Shown here: positions 50,409-58,816 of the stretch, in pieces
How the letters are laid out: the number at the start of each line of letters is the position of its first letter
How positions within the stretch are numbered: position 1 is the stretch's first letter
Origin: Micromonospora sp. CB01531
GTDB lineage: Bacteria; Actinomycetota; Actinomycetes; Mycobacteriales; Micromonosporaceae
NCBI RefSeq assembly: GCF_001905095.1
Contig: NZ_LWLS01000001.1
Span: 1-64,000, forward strand
Length of the DNA: 64,000 nucleotides
Direction: 5' to 3'
Notes under the pieces: generated by a model
What the model saw: the letters and a program-made list of their open reading frames with translations, nothing else
What the model was told of the DNA's origin: nothing
The model's database searches: none
Made by a program: the position numbers and the translations under genes

Positions 50409-51673
50409 AGCGACTGACCATCCGGGCCCGCCTGACCCTGGTGCACGGCGGCCTCCTGCTGCTCGCCGGCGTGGTCCTGCTCGGCGTCACGTACGTGCTG
50501 GTCGACCAGCGCATGCGCCAGCCGCTGGCCGGCGTCAAGACCCAGATCACCACGGCCAACCCGTTCGGCAAGCTGCCCGGCCCGGGCGGGGCCGACCAGG
50601 TGCGGGTCCTGATCCAGGAGGCTCAGGACGAGGCGAAACGGACCGCGCTGGAATCGCTGCTCACCCAGGGCGGGGTGGCGCTGTTGCTGATCTCGGCGAT
50701 CGCCCTCGGCTTCGGCTGGTTGATCGCCGGGCGGGCGTTGCAGCCGCTGCACCAGATCACTGGCACCGCCCGCCGGATCGCCGCCGCCGGCGCGGTCGGG
50801 CGGGGCCTGCACGAGCGGATCGCGTTGCGGGGTCCCCAGGACGAGGTGCAGGAACTGGCCGACACGTTCGACCTGATGCTGGAGCGGCTCGACCGGTCCT
50901 TCGACGGCCAGCGGCGGTTCGTGGCGAACGCGTCGCACGAGCTACGTACCCCGCTCGCGCTCAACCGGTCGCTGCTGGAGGTGGCGATGTCCCGGCCGGG
51001 CGCCTCCGCCGAGCTGCGGCAGCTCGGCGAGACGCTGTTGGCGATCAACGAACGCCACGAACGCCTCATCGACGGGCTGCTCACCCTGGCCGACTCGGAG
51101 CAGCAGGTCGTCGACCGCACCCCGGTGGACCTCGCCGAGATCGCCCGGCACGTCCTCGACCAGGCCGCCGGCACGCCGGAGCTGACCGTACGCCGCCAGC
51201 TCGCGTCCGCCGCCACGGCCGGTGACCCGGTGCTGCTGGAGCGGCTCACGCAGAACCTGGTGGAGAACGCGGTCCGGCACAACCTGCCGGCCGGCGGCGA
51301 GGTCGACGTGAGCACCGGCCTGGTCAACGGCTGGGTCACCCTGGTGGTCGTCAACACCGGCCCCGTGGTGCCCAGCTACGAGATCGAAACCATCTTCCAG
51401 CCGTTCCGGCGGCTGCGCCACGACCGCCTGGCCGGCCCGAGGGGGAGCGCCGGTCGGCGCGGCGCCGACGACCGGGCCGGCGCGGGACGCGGGTTCGGGC
51501 TCGGCCTGTCGATCGTGCGGGCGGTGGCCCAGGCGCACGGCGGCGTGGTACACGCGTACCCCCGAAACGGTGGCGGGCTGGTCGTGACGGTCACCCTGCC
51601 ACCGCTGGGCGCGATCGTCCCCGCCCAACCGGCGCGGACGCTGCCCACCGTGACGCATGGGGGTCAGGCGTGA
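50405..51673 (+). CDS. Sensor histidine kinase
   Basis: A 422-residue kinase with two TMs (about residues 13-33 and 85-105) flanking a short extracytoplasmic loop, HAMP, a DHp with the phosphorylatable His in ANASHELRTPLALNRSLLEV (about 178-181), and a HATPase_c (N-box LVENAVRHNLPAGG, RGFGLGLSIVRAV). Loop length suggests sensing of membrane or envelope stress or a peptide rather than a large soluble ligand. GTG overlaps the response-regulator stop. It forms a two-component system beside a MacAB-like exporter. Confidence 0.95.
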   Translation: MKRLTIRARLTLVHGGLLLLAGVVLLGVTYVLVDQRMRQPLAGVKTQITTANPFGKLPGPGGADQVRVLIQEAQDEAKRTALESLLTQGGVALLLISAIALGFGWLIAGRALQPLHQITGTARRIAAAGAVGRGLHERIALRGPQDEVQELADTFDLMLERLDRSFDGQRRFVANASHELRTPLALNRSLLEVAMSRPGASAELRQLGETLLAINERHERLIDGLLTLADSEQQVVDRTPVDLAEIARHVLDQAAGTPELTVRRQLASAATAGDPVLLERLTQNLVENAVRHNLPAGGEVDVSTGLVNGWVTLVVVNTGPVVPSYEIETIFQPFRRLRHDRLAGPRGSAGRRGADDRAGAGRGFGLGLSIVRAVAQAHGGVVHAYPRNGGGLVVTVTLPPLGAIVPAQPARTLPTVTHGGQA

Positions 51674-51809
51674 ATTCGTGCCACAGGAACACCGGTTCAC
51701 GCCGCCGTTGATCTGCGGCGTTCCTGTCGGGCTCCCGTCACGGGAGGTGTTCATCTGATCGCCTTCGATCGATAGCGTCGTGGCACTGGCCGACGACGAA
51801 AGGCCGACG

Positions 51810-52517
51810 ATGAACCACAATGGACACCCGTTCTCGCGCCGGCGGCTCCTCGCCGGCGCCGCGGTTGCCTCGGCGGTCACCGTGACCGGCGTGGCCACCG
51901 CCCCGACCGCCGCCGCGGCGAGCCCCACCCACGCCGCCACCCCACTGGTCACCCGCGACCGGATCGGGTCGGCCCTGCTCCACACCCCGGGCGGCGGCCC
52001 GGCCGTGGCGCGCTTCCAGGCCGATTTCCACGACCGGCTCGCCGCCTGGCTCGCCTTCTGGTCGGCGAACTCACCCGCCGCCTGGAGCGCCCCGGTCCAG
52101 GTCGTCGGCCGGGTCGACCGGTCCGGCGACGCGTTCACCCTGCACGCCGTCCGCTATCGGCGCGCCGACGACCTGCACGACGGCTTCGCCGCCGGCCGGG
52201 TGGACGGCAGTCACTGGGCGACCCTGGCGAGCCTGCACCACCACTTCCCGATCGTGGCTCCGCTGCCCGGCGGCGCGGTCCAGGTCGGCGACGGGGTCGC
52301 CGGCTTCACCGGCAGCGCCGGGCAGCTCGCCTTCGCGGTCGCGGCCTGCCGCGAGCTGTGGGGCGACCGCGCGGCGACCGCTGTCGGCTGGCGGGAGCAC
52401 GCCAACCGGGTGCTCAGCCGCGCCGGGCAGCAGGCCGACGTCGCCTCCCGCGCCGGCTGGGCGGCCTTCACCCGGACCAGTCTGCGGCGCGGGCTGGGCA
52501 CCGAATCGTACGAATGA
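51810..52517 (+). CDS. Tat-exported protein of unknown function
   Basis: A 235-residue protein with a Tat signal (SRRRLLAGAAVASAVTVTGV, residues 9-28, RR motif) and a soluble domain of about 195 residues. The segment RIGSALLHTPGGGPAVARFQ and a helical LAAWLAFWSANSPAAWS-like stretch are notable, with a C-terminal ACRELWGDRAATAVGWREHA. There are no obvious catalytic motifs. ATG at 51810 has AAAGG upstream. It is first of a three-gene set with an 86-residue protein 13 bp downstream and a Cys-rich protein, none with a known function. Confidence 0.85.
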   Translation: MNHNGHPFSRRRLLAGAAVASAVTVTGVATAPTAAAASPTHAATPLVTRDRIGSALLHTPGGGPAVARFQADFHDRLAAWLAFWSANSPAAWSAPVQVVGRVDRSGDAFTLHAVRYRRADDLHDGFAAGRVDGSHWATLASLHHHFPIVAPLPGGAVQVGDGVAGFTGSAGQLAFAVAACRELWGDRAATAVGWREHANRVLSRAGQQADVASRAGWAAFTRTSLRRGLGTESYE

Positions 52518-52530
52518 CCGGAGGTAGTAC

Positions 52531-52791
52531 ATGTCCCGCAGCGAGTTCCGGTTCGTGGTCGACGGCGTCGACCTGACCACCGAGCAGCAGACCCTCATCT
52601 CCCGCGAGATCCAGAAGGCGGGGCTGGCCGCCCTCTCCGCCGCCAACGCCAAGCTGACCAACCCGCTCACCGTCGGCCACGCCAACATCAAGCTCCGCCC
52701 CGAGTGGCGCGGCCTCTGGGTGCTCGACGGGATCAACGCCGACGAGCTGGGCCAGAAGATCAACGACATCGGGTTCTGGATCGAGCGGTGA
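52531..52791 (+). CDS. Small conserved-looking protein of unknown function
   Basis: An 86-residue soluble protein: SRSEFRFVVDGVDLTTEQQT, LISREIQKAGLAALSAANAK, then a C-terminal RPEWRGLWVLDGINADELGQ. It looks well folded, with an alpha/beta pattern and no signal or TM. A strong GGAGG lies before the ATG. It sits between the Tat protein and the Cys-rich protein, overlapping the latter by GTGA. I do not recognise the family. A partner or substrate role for its neighbours is a guess. Confidence 0.8.
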   Translation: MSRSEFRFVVDGVDLTTEQQTLISREIQKAGLAALSAANAKLTNPLTVGHANIKLRPEWRGLWVLDGINADELGQKINDIGFWIER

Positions 52792-53192
52792 CCGATCCCG
52801 CCGTATGTCCTGACCCGCCGGAGCGGATGTGCCCGAGTACGCCCGCGGCCAACGCCACGGTCTTCCTCGGCATGATCACTCCGGCGGGTCGGGTCGCCTA
52901 CGTCACGCCGGCGACCCCGGCCGAGGTCGCCCTCGCCGCGGCCGGCGACGCCGACACCCCGGTCGAGTCCCGCTACCGGCTCGCCGGGCCCTGCGTCACC
53001 TCGTCCTGCGGGTTCTGGACCGGTGACCACTGCGGCCTGGGCGCCCGGCTGGCCGCGTCATATCAGGAGGCCGTCGGCCCGACCGAGGTGGAGCTGCCGA
53101 AGTGCGCGATCCGGCGTACCTGCCGATGGTTCGCCGAGCAGGGGCCGGCGGCCTGCCCGGCCTGCTCGCACGTCGTCACCGACACCCGCTGA
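52788..53192 (+). CDS. Cys-rich protein of unknown function
   Basis: A 134-residue protein with nine Cys in three groups: an N-terminal pair CPDPPERMC, GPCVTSSCGFWTGDHCG, and CAIRRTCRWFAEQGPAACPA with one more Cys at the end (CxxC). No signal or TM. The pattern C-x4-C-x7-C and C-x5-C-x10-C-x2-C suggests iron-sulfur or zinc binding. The GTG overlaps the 86-residue gene's stop. Function unknown; with its two neighbours it may form a small undescribed system. Confidence 0.82.
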   Translation: MTDPAVCPDPPERMCPSTPAANATVFLGMITPAGRVAYVTPATPAEVALAAAGDADTPVESRYRLAGPCVTSSCGFWTGDHCGLGARLAASYQEAVGPTEVELPKCAIRRTCRWFAEQGPAACPACSHVVTDTR

Positions 53193-53243
53193 CCGGAGCA
53201 GCTCCCTAGCCACAGCCGGCCCATCCGGCGACCGGGCCCTCGC

Positions 53244-53837
53244 TCAGCCCGGCCAGACCGGCGCACCGTCGACGAACGGCCAGGTGATCCGCTCGGCGCG
53301 CAGGTCCTCGATCAGGGTGCGGACGTACGCCAGCTCCGCGGCGATGACCTGGCGTTGGTATTCCGACTCGATCGCGAACAGTCGGGCCAGGAACCGGCCG
53401 ACCTCGGTGATCTCCTCGTCGAGCGCGGCCAGCCGCTCCGCCAGCCGAGCGGCGCGGGTGTTCAGCGCGGCGAGGGCGTCGGCCGGGGCGAGGTTCGGCA
53501 GGAAGGACAGGGCAGCCGGGAACTCGGGGTACTCCGGGGCCGGGGTGGAGAGCATGGAGCGCAGCCACTCACCCAGGGTCGCCCGTCCGGCGTCGGTGAT
53601 GCGGTACGTCGTGCGTTCCGGCCGATTCTCGGCGCGTTCGGTGGACTCCACCGCCACCAGGCCGTCCCGGACCAGCCGCTGGATCGTCTGGTAGACGCTG
53701 TTGCGCTGGCTGACGTTGACCACGTCGTCCTTGCGCCGTTCCTTGATCAGTTGCTGCATCCGGTACGCGTGCATCGGCTCCTCGGTGAGCATCGACAGCA
53801 CGGCCAGCGCGAGCACGGAGCGGCGTGGTGAGGTCAC
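53244..53837 (-). CDS. PadR family transcriptional regulator
   Basis: A 197-residue PadR protein: N-terminal winged helix (MLTEEPMHAYRMQQLIKERR, NSVYQTIQRLVRDGLVAVES, YRITDAGRATLGEWL) and a helical C-terminal Vir-type dimer domain (LNTRAARLAERLAALDEEIT). It is divergent from the DUF998 gene across a 53-bp gap carrying direct repeats, so it probably represses that gene and itself. The start ATG has no strong ribosome-binding site; translation may be leaderless. Confidence 0.93.
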   Translation of the reverse strand: MTSPRRSVLALAVLSMLTEEPMHAYRMQQLIKERRKDDVVNVSQRNSVYQTIQRLVRDGLVAVESTERAENRPERTTYRITDAGRATLGEWLRSMLSTPAPEYPEFPAALSFLPNLAPADALAALNTRAARLAERLAALDEEITEVGRFLARLFAIESEYQRQVIAAELAYVRTLIEDLRAERITWPFVDGAPVWPG

Positions 53838-53863
53838 CGGCCGAGCTTAACGCTCGACACTTC

Positions 53864-53887
53864 TATAGTCATAAAATGTATAGTCAT
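53864..53887 (+). promoter_or_regulatory. Direct repeats TATAGTCAT and overlapping -10 elements
   Basis: TATAGTCAT occurs at 53864-53872 and 53879-53887, 15 bp apart. The second TATAGT ends 6 bp before the ATG at 53891, the spacing of a leaderless -10 element. The repeats are candidate operators for the divergent PadR protein. Confidence 0.5.
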
Positions 53888-53890
53888 TCC

Positions 53891-54568
53891 ATGGCTACGA
53901 CGACGCTCCCCCGCCACCACACCGCCCGCTCGACTCGACGGCTCGCCCTCGGAGCCGTTGTCGGGCCAGTGCTGTTCACCCTCGCCTGGCTCGTCCTCGG
54001 CATCCTGAGCCCCGGATACACCTTCTTCGGTCACCGGTTCACCGACTACTCGCCGATCAGCCAGCCGATCAGCGGGCTGGGCCTCGGCGTGACCGCCCCG
54101 TACATGAACATCGCCTTCGTCGTCACCGGGCTGGTCCTGGCCGTCGGCGTGGTCGGCGTGTTCCGTGCCCTGCCGCCCACCCGGCCGGCCCTGCGGCGCT
54201 GGTCGGCCGCGCTGCTCGCCTGCACCGGGATCGGTCAGGTCGTGTGCGGGATCTTCAACCTCGAAGCCGCGATGCCGCACTCGCTCGGCTTCGCCCTTGC
54301 CGTCGGGACCCCGATCGCCGCCTTCCTCGTCGCCGGGCGCTACCTCCGCGGCGTCCCCGGGTGGCGGCGATTCGGCACCCTGCTGCTGCTCGGCAGCCCG
54401 CTGACCCTGGTGCTCCTGGTCGCCTTCTTCGCGACGTTCCAGCCAACCGCCGACGGCGCCGAACACGGCGTCGCGGGACTCGTGCAGCGGCTTCTGGTGC
54501 TGCAGGTGCACGCCTGGTTCGTGGCCATGGGCTGGCTGGCCTACCGGCACGCTCCGGCCGGTGAGTGA
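53891..54568 (+). CDS. DUF998-family membrane protein
   Basis: A 225-residue protein with six TM helices (about 18-38, 65-90, 98-118, 128-150, 160-180, 195-215). RFTDYSPISQPISGLGLGVT is the typical DUF998 signature (SxxISxLG). ATG at 53891 is chosen because a TATAGT -10-like element lies 6 bp upstream, giving a leaderless mRNA; ATG at 53876 is an alternative. It is likely controlled by the divergent PadR protein. The function of DUF998 proteins is unknown. Confidence 0.85.
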   Translation: MATTTLPRHHTARSTRRLALGAVVGPVLFTLAWLVLGILSPGYTFFGHRFTDYSPISQPISGLGLGVTAPYMNIAFVVTGLVLAVGVVGVFRALPPTRPALRRWSAALLACTGIGQVVCGIFNLEAAMPHSLGFALAVGTPIAAFLVAGRYLRGVPGWRRFGTLLLLGSPLTLVLLVAFFATFQPTADGAEHGVAGLVQRLLVLQVHAWFVAMGWLAYRHAPAGE

Positions 54569-54726
54569 GACTGCGCCACCACGCGCCACCAGAGACGGCC
54601 ACGCCGGACCGGTCGACCGGCGACGACGAGGGCCCAGCAGCAGCTTTCACGCTTCTTCCACAGCGCTTCCACAGACGGCTGCCACAGTTGGCACCAGCAG
54701 ACTTCCATCCGGGCGCGGGGAATTCC

Positions 54727-54975
54727 ATGCACGACAAGTTCCTGACCATCCGCCAGGGCAGCGAATCGACCCTCCACACCGCCAGCCACAACCTGCCCTA
54801 CCGGGCGCTGCACCACCACGAGGAGAACCTCCTGTCGCTGCGCGACCACCTGCTCAGCACACCGTTCCAGCGGCCGTTCGACTCGCACCACCGCGAAAGC
54901 CTGCGCCACGACCCGCAGACGGGCGTCGCCGCGACCTCGGACGAGACCGACGACGAGGTCGCCGACCGAGGGTGA
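54727..54975 (+). pseudogene. Fragment of a phospholipase D-like protein
   Basis: The frame contains MHDKFLTIRQG, TLHTASHNLPYRALHHHEEN and LLSLRDHLLSTPFQRPFD. These match the second HxK motif half of PLD-family proteins (HxKxxxx..GSxNL..AL..NEE), with H-D-K and A-S-H-N-L preserved but the Asp after HxKx4 replaced by Arg. The first HxK half and everything before it are missing, and no signal remains. It reads as a remnant; an 82-residue ORF is open. A strong terminator follows. Confidence 0.55.
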
Positions 54976-54986
54976 CCATGCGATCC

Positions 54987-55034
54987 ACCGTGGCGGTGCC
55001 ATACCGATGACGGGGGGTACGGCACCGCCACGGT
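54987..55034. terminator. Long bidirectional hairpin terminator
   Basis: ACCGTGGCGGTGCC (54987-55000) pairs perfectly with GGCACCGCCACGGT (55021-55034), and the inner ATACC/GGTAC extends the stem. It lies directly after the leftward SARP gene stop and after the PLD fragment. Confidence 0.8.
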
Positions 55035-57812
55035 CTACCCGTCCGCGGCGAGCAGCGCCCGGACCCGCCCGGCGTCCGGGTGCTCGATCTCGGTGAGGAT
55101 GTCCAACGCCTGCCGCCAGGACCGCCGGGCCGCATCGGCGTCACCGTACGCGTGCTGGCTCTCGCCGAGATGGCGAAGCGTCACCGCCTCGTTCGGCCGG
55201 TCCCCGAGCCTCTGGTACAGCAGCAGCGCCTGCCGATAGCAGGAGATCGCCTCGGCGAGGTCCACATGCCGATACGCGTAGCCGAGGCTGTCCCACGCGC
55301 CGGCCATCCCGACCGGATCACCGAGGCGCTCCAGCAGGGCCAGCGACCGCCGGCAGTGCACGATCGCCTGCTCGTGGTCGCCGAGCAGGGCGTGACACCA
55401 GCCCACCGAGTTGAGCGTGTTCGCCTCGCCCCGCTCGTGGCCGGCGCGGTGGAACAGCTCCAGCGCCCGCTGGTCGTGGCGCAGCGCCGCACCGATGTCG
55501 CCCTGCTGCTCGCACAGCCAGCCGAGGCTGCGGCACGTGAAACCCTGCCCGACCAGGTCGCCGAGGACGCCGAACAACTCCAGCGCCCGCCCGTAGTGCT
55601 CCCGGGCGACGGCGAACTGGCGCAGCCGCACGTGCGCGCCACCCAGAATCCGGTGCGCCTCCGCCTCGGCGGCCCGGTCGCCCTGCCGCCGCGCGGCGGC
55701 GACCGCGGCCCGGCCCGTGCGCACCCAGTCCGGCCAGTGCCCGCGCCGGGCGAAGAAATTCGTGGCCGCCCACGCCAACCGCCACACGTGCCCGTCGAAC
55801 CCGCCGCGCGCCGCCTGGTCCACCGCGGCGAGCAGGACCGCATGCTCCGCGGTGAACCACGCCAGCGCCGACGGCCCGTCCTCGAACACCTCGGCGGTCA
55901 CCCCGGCGGCGACCGGTGGCGCCGCCAGCGGATCCCGGTGCGGCCACAGCAGCCCGTCGGCGGCCAGCGCGGTGTGCAGATAGTGGTCCAGGAGCCGCTG
56001 CTGCGCCGCCGACAGCTCGTCGCCGCGGCCCAGCTCGGCGGCGTACAGGCGGAGCAGGTCGTGCAGCGCGTACCGGCCGGGGCGATGCTCCCCGACCAGC
56101 TGCGCCGTGACGAGTTCCCGCAACGCGGGGCGGACCCGGTCGGCGGGCAGGCCGGCGAGACTGGCCGCCGCGGCGGCGGTGAGGTCCGGGCCTGGGTGCG
56201 CCGCCAGCAGCCGGAACAGCCGGGCCGCCGCCGGGTTCAGATTCCGGTACGACCAGGAGAAGACATCCCGTACGTCGGTGCTGGCGTCGCCGCCCGCGAA
56301 CGCGTCCAGCCCCGGGCGCAGCTCCTCGACGAGCGCGTCGAGCGGGAACTCGGGGTGGGCGGCGGCGCGGGCGGCCACGATGGCCAGGGCCAGCGGAAGC
56401 CGACCGCACGAGTCGATGATCCGGTCCACCGCCGCCAGCTCACCGGCCAGCCGGCCGTCGCCCACCCGGCGCACGATCAGCTCCCGCGACTCGCCGCGAC
56501 TGAGCAGATCGAGCCGCAGCGGGCGGGCGTCCTCGGCCACCACCAGGCCGGGCAGCTGGTTGCGGCTGGCGACCACCGTGGCGCAGCCGGGCGCGCCGGG
56601 CAGCAGCGGCCGGACCTGCTCGGCGTCCCGGACGTTGTCGAGCACCACCAGGATCCGCCGGTCGCGCAGCAGGTCGCGATAGAGCCCGGCCTGTGCCTCC
56701 ACCGTGGCCGGCAACCGCTCGGGTGGTACGCCGAGCGCGTCGAGGAAGCCCAGCAGTGCCTCACCCGCCGCCATCGGTGCGCCGGTCGGATCGAACCCGC
56801 GCATGTTGACGAACAGCTGCCCGTCCGGGAAGTGACCCAGCACCGTGTGCGCCAGCCGCAGCACGAACAGGGACTTGCCGATGCCGGCCGGCCCGCCGAC
56901 CAGCACGAGCGGCGGCCCGCCCGACCCGGCGGACAGCAGGTCACGGCCGGTCGCCAGCTCGTCGACCCGGCCGACGAACTGCGGTGGGTCCGGTGGCAGC
57001 AGGCAGGGGCGCAGTGGCTTGCCGCGGTCCGCCGGCAACAGGCCCGGCGGCAGCCGCCGCTGCAGGATGTCCCGCTGGAGTTCCTGCAGCTCGGGGGCGT
57101 CAAGCCCGCGGTCGCGCAACAGATGCACGCCCGCGCGGCAGACCTCGGCCGCCTCGTCCACCCGCTGCTCGGCGTAGAGCGCCAGGGCGAGCAGCCGCCG
57201 GACGCCCTCGTCGTAGGGGTCGTCGACCACCGCACCGGAGAGCTGGGGGATCGCCTCGGCGTGCCGACCGAGGGCGGTGAGCGCCTCCGCGTAGCCACGG
57301 CGCGCGTCGCGCCGCACGGCGTCGAGCTGGGCGATCCTCGGCAGGACGAAGGAGCGGTCCGCCACGTCGGCGAAGGCCGGGCCCCGCCACAGCCCGAGCG
57401 CCCGCTCCAGCACCGCGGCGGCCCGCTCGGTCAGGTCGTTGTCGCCTGTGGAGAGCAGTCGACGACCCTCCGCGCACCACCGCTCGAACCGGTGCGCGTC
57501 GACGGCGTCGTGCGGCACATCGAGCCGGTACGCCCCACCGGCGCCCGACCCGACGGTCACCACCACCGGATCGTCCGGCGCGTCCGGCGAGGCGACCGCG
57601 CGGCGCAGGTGCGACACGTGACTGCGCAGCGTGGCCTGCGCCCCGGATGGCGGAGAGCCGGCCCAGAGCAGCTCGACCACCCGGGCGGCCGGCACCGCCG
57701 AGCCCGCGTCGACCGCCAGGATCACCAACAGCTCGACCAGCTTCGGGCCGAGCCGGACGGGCTGGTGTCCGCGCGTCACCTGCACCGGGCCGAGCACGCT
57801 GATGCGCAACAC
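55035..57812 (-). CDS. SARP-family regulator with NB-ARC ATPase and TPR repeats (AfsR-like)
   Basis: About 925 residues. The N-terminal OmpR-type winged helix and bacterial transcriptional activator domain (about 1-245: RISVLGPVQVTRGHQPVRLG, TLRSHVSHLRRAVAS, AVLERALGLWRGPAFADVAD) form the SARP module. An NB-ARC domain follows (about 275-560: Walker A VGGPAGIGKSLFVLRLAHTV, Walker B RRILVVLDNVRDAE, GLPL-like SCGRLPLALAIVA), then TPR repeats (about 690-915) such as ALELFGVLGDLVGQGFTCRS. AfsR-type proteins integrate signals and activate secondary metabolism. GTG at 57812 (VLRISVLGPV) is preferred; GTG at 57848 would add 12 residues. It is not adjacent to a recognised cluster. Confidence 0.93.
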   Translation of the reverse strand: MLRISVLGPVQVTRGHQPVRLGPKLVELLVILAVDAGSAVPAARVVELLWAGSPPSGAQATLRSHVSHLRRAVASPDAPDDPVVVTVGSGAGGAYRLDVPHDAVDAHRFERWCAEGRRLLSTGDNDLTERAAAVLERALGLWRGPAFADVADRSFVLPRIAQLDAVRRDARRGYAEALTALGRHAEAIPQLSGAVVDDPYDEGVRRLLALALYAEQRVDEAAEVCRAGVHLLRDRGLDAPELQELQRDILQRRLPPGLLPADRGKPLRPCLLPPDPPQFVGRVDELATGRDLLSAGSGGPPLVLVGGPAGIGKSLFVLRLAHTVLGHFPDGQLFVNMRGFDPTGAPMAAGEALLGFLDALGVPPERLPATVEAQAGLYRDLLRDRRILVVLDNVRDAEQVRPLLPGAPGCATVVASRNQLPGLVVAEDARPLRLDLLSRGESRELIVRRVGDGRLAGELAAVDRIIDSCGRLPLALAIVAARAAAHPEFPLDALVEELRPGLDAFAGGDASTDVRDVFSWSYRNLNPAAARLFRLLAAHPGPDLTAAAAASLAGLPADRVRPALRELVTAQLVGEHRPGRYALHDLLRLYAAELGRGDELSAAQQRLLDHYLHTALAADGLLWPHRDPLAAPPVAAGVTAEVFEDGPSALAWFTAEHAVLLAAVDQAARGGFDGHVWRLAWAATNFFARRGHWPDWVRTGRAAVAAARRQGDRAAEAEAHRILGGAHVRLRQFAVAREHYGRALELFGVLGDLVGQGFTCRSLGWLCEQQGDIGAALRHDQRALELFHRAGHERGEANTLNSVGWCHALLGDHEQAIVHCRRSLALLERLGDPVGMAGAWDSLGYAYRHVDLAEAISCYRQALLLYQRLGDRPNEAVTLRHLGESQHAYGDADAARRSWRQALDILTEIEHPDAGRVRALLAADG

Positions 57813-57947
57813 CCAGAAACACGCTCCCCAGTCGGCCGGCGAACCCACTACGGTAGTGGACCGCCCGATGACGCTGAGTGCGTCGGCTGGAGGTGTCCCG
57901 CATAGCGGTCAAGCCACGGTGGACAGTGTCCTGAATAGACGGCTGGA

Positions 57948-58274
57948 TCAGGTTACCTGGCCCGGTGCCTGGTAGGTGGGCTGCACCCGCACCGCTTCGT
58001 CGACCTCGTCCGGCGTCAGCAGCGACGTCACCCGCGTGTCCAGACCGCCGGCCGCCCGGATGGCGACGGCCAGCGCGGCGGCCGTCTTGTGGTCCGGCAG
58101 TTCACACACCGCGTAGGTGTCGTACTTGCCGAACGAGAAGTGGATCGAGTCCACCTTCCCGCCCATGGCCTCAATCGTGTTCCGGGCGACCTCGGCGCGC
58201 CCCGTGCCACCGTCGTGAACCAACCCCTTGATCCCGTCGGCGGTGAAGGTCGACTGCAACAGGAACTTGGGCAC
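57948..58274 (-). CDS. GYD-domain protein
   Basis: A 108-residue protein of the GYD family: PKFLLQSTFTADGIKGLVHD, ARNTIEAMGGKVDSIHFSFG, KYDTYAVCELPDHKTAAALA and VTSLLTPDEVDEAV. The KYD takes the place of the GYD that names the family. These dimeric ferredoxin-like proteins are widespread; their role is unknown. GTG start at 58274 with GAGG upstream. It stands alone. Confidence 0.92.
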   Translation of the reverse strand: MPKFLLQSTFTADGIKGLVHDGGTGRAEVARNTIEAMGGKVDSIHFSFGKYDTYAVCELPDHKTAAALAVAIRAAGGLDTRVTSLLTPDEVDEAVRVQPTYQAPGQVT

Positions 58275-58582
58275 CTCGACATCAACTCCCCGATGTGCGG
58301 GCAGCGGCTGGCGGCCACCGCCTCAGCGCGTCCCCTGGCGTTGGACCCGCTCGCCGCCCTCGACCCTCGCCCGGCCGTGGTCGCGTTCCGTGCCCGATGT
58401 TCCGGTCGCGGCCCGCAGGTGTCGCCGGTCCGGCGAGTGCTCCACCTCAGAGCCCTGCCGGCCCCGTGCCCCGCTGCCCGGATTCCGCCCGGCGCGCGCC
58501 GACTCGCCGCCCGGATCATGCTTGTTCCGCTTGTGGCTACCCATGCCAGCGGCGTACCCGCTCCGCCCGTCGCTAGTCCTGC

Positions 58583-58730
58583 CCGCCCGCGGCTTGCCGC
58601 CGCTGAGGCCCGGGTCGACCATCAGCCGTAGCTCGTCCACCAGGTCTGCGGCGAGCAGGGCGGCGGCGAGCTGCGCGCTGCCGATGACGTGCATCCAGGT
58701 CGTCCACCGGTGTTGTCGCCGAGTTCACCT
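58583..58730 (-). pseudogene. Fragment of a RibD/dihydrofolate-reductase-like protein
   Basis: The frame from 58694 leftward reads MHVIGSAQLAAALLAADLVD, ELRLMVDPGLSGGKPRAG, which is the C-terminal third of the RibD_C/DHFR-like family (DLHVIGSAQLxxxLLxxDLVDELRLMVxPVxLGxGK). Just upstream the preceding residues (TTPVDDLD) are in a neighbouring frame, so a small insertion has shifted it, and the end is degraded (PGLSGGKP). No N-terminal part is seen. Confidence 0.6.
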
Positions 58731-58816
58731 TCAAGATCGCCACGATTCCTAGCCTGACCAGGCCCCGGGGCTGTGCCCGTGCGCGCGGCCTGCCGGATCG
58801 AAGCTTGGAGGGACAC

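Noticed and set aside
49752..51673. Two-component system as part of the terpene or conservon locus
   Set aside because: It is 4.6 kb away and divergent from its own exporter operon, which explains it fully.
55080..57905. 941-residue plus-strand frame opposite the SARP gene
   Set aside because: Arg/Pro/Gln/Val-rich shadow without domains or ribosome-binding site.
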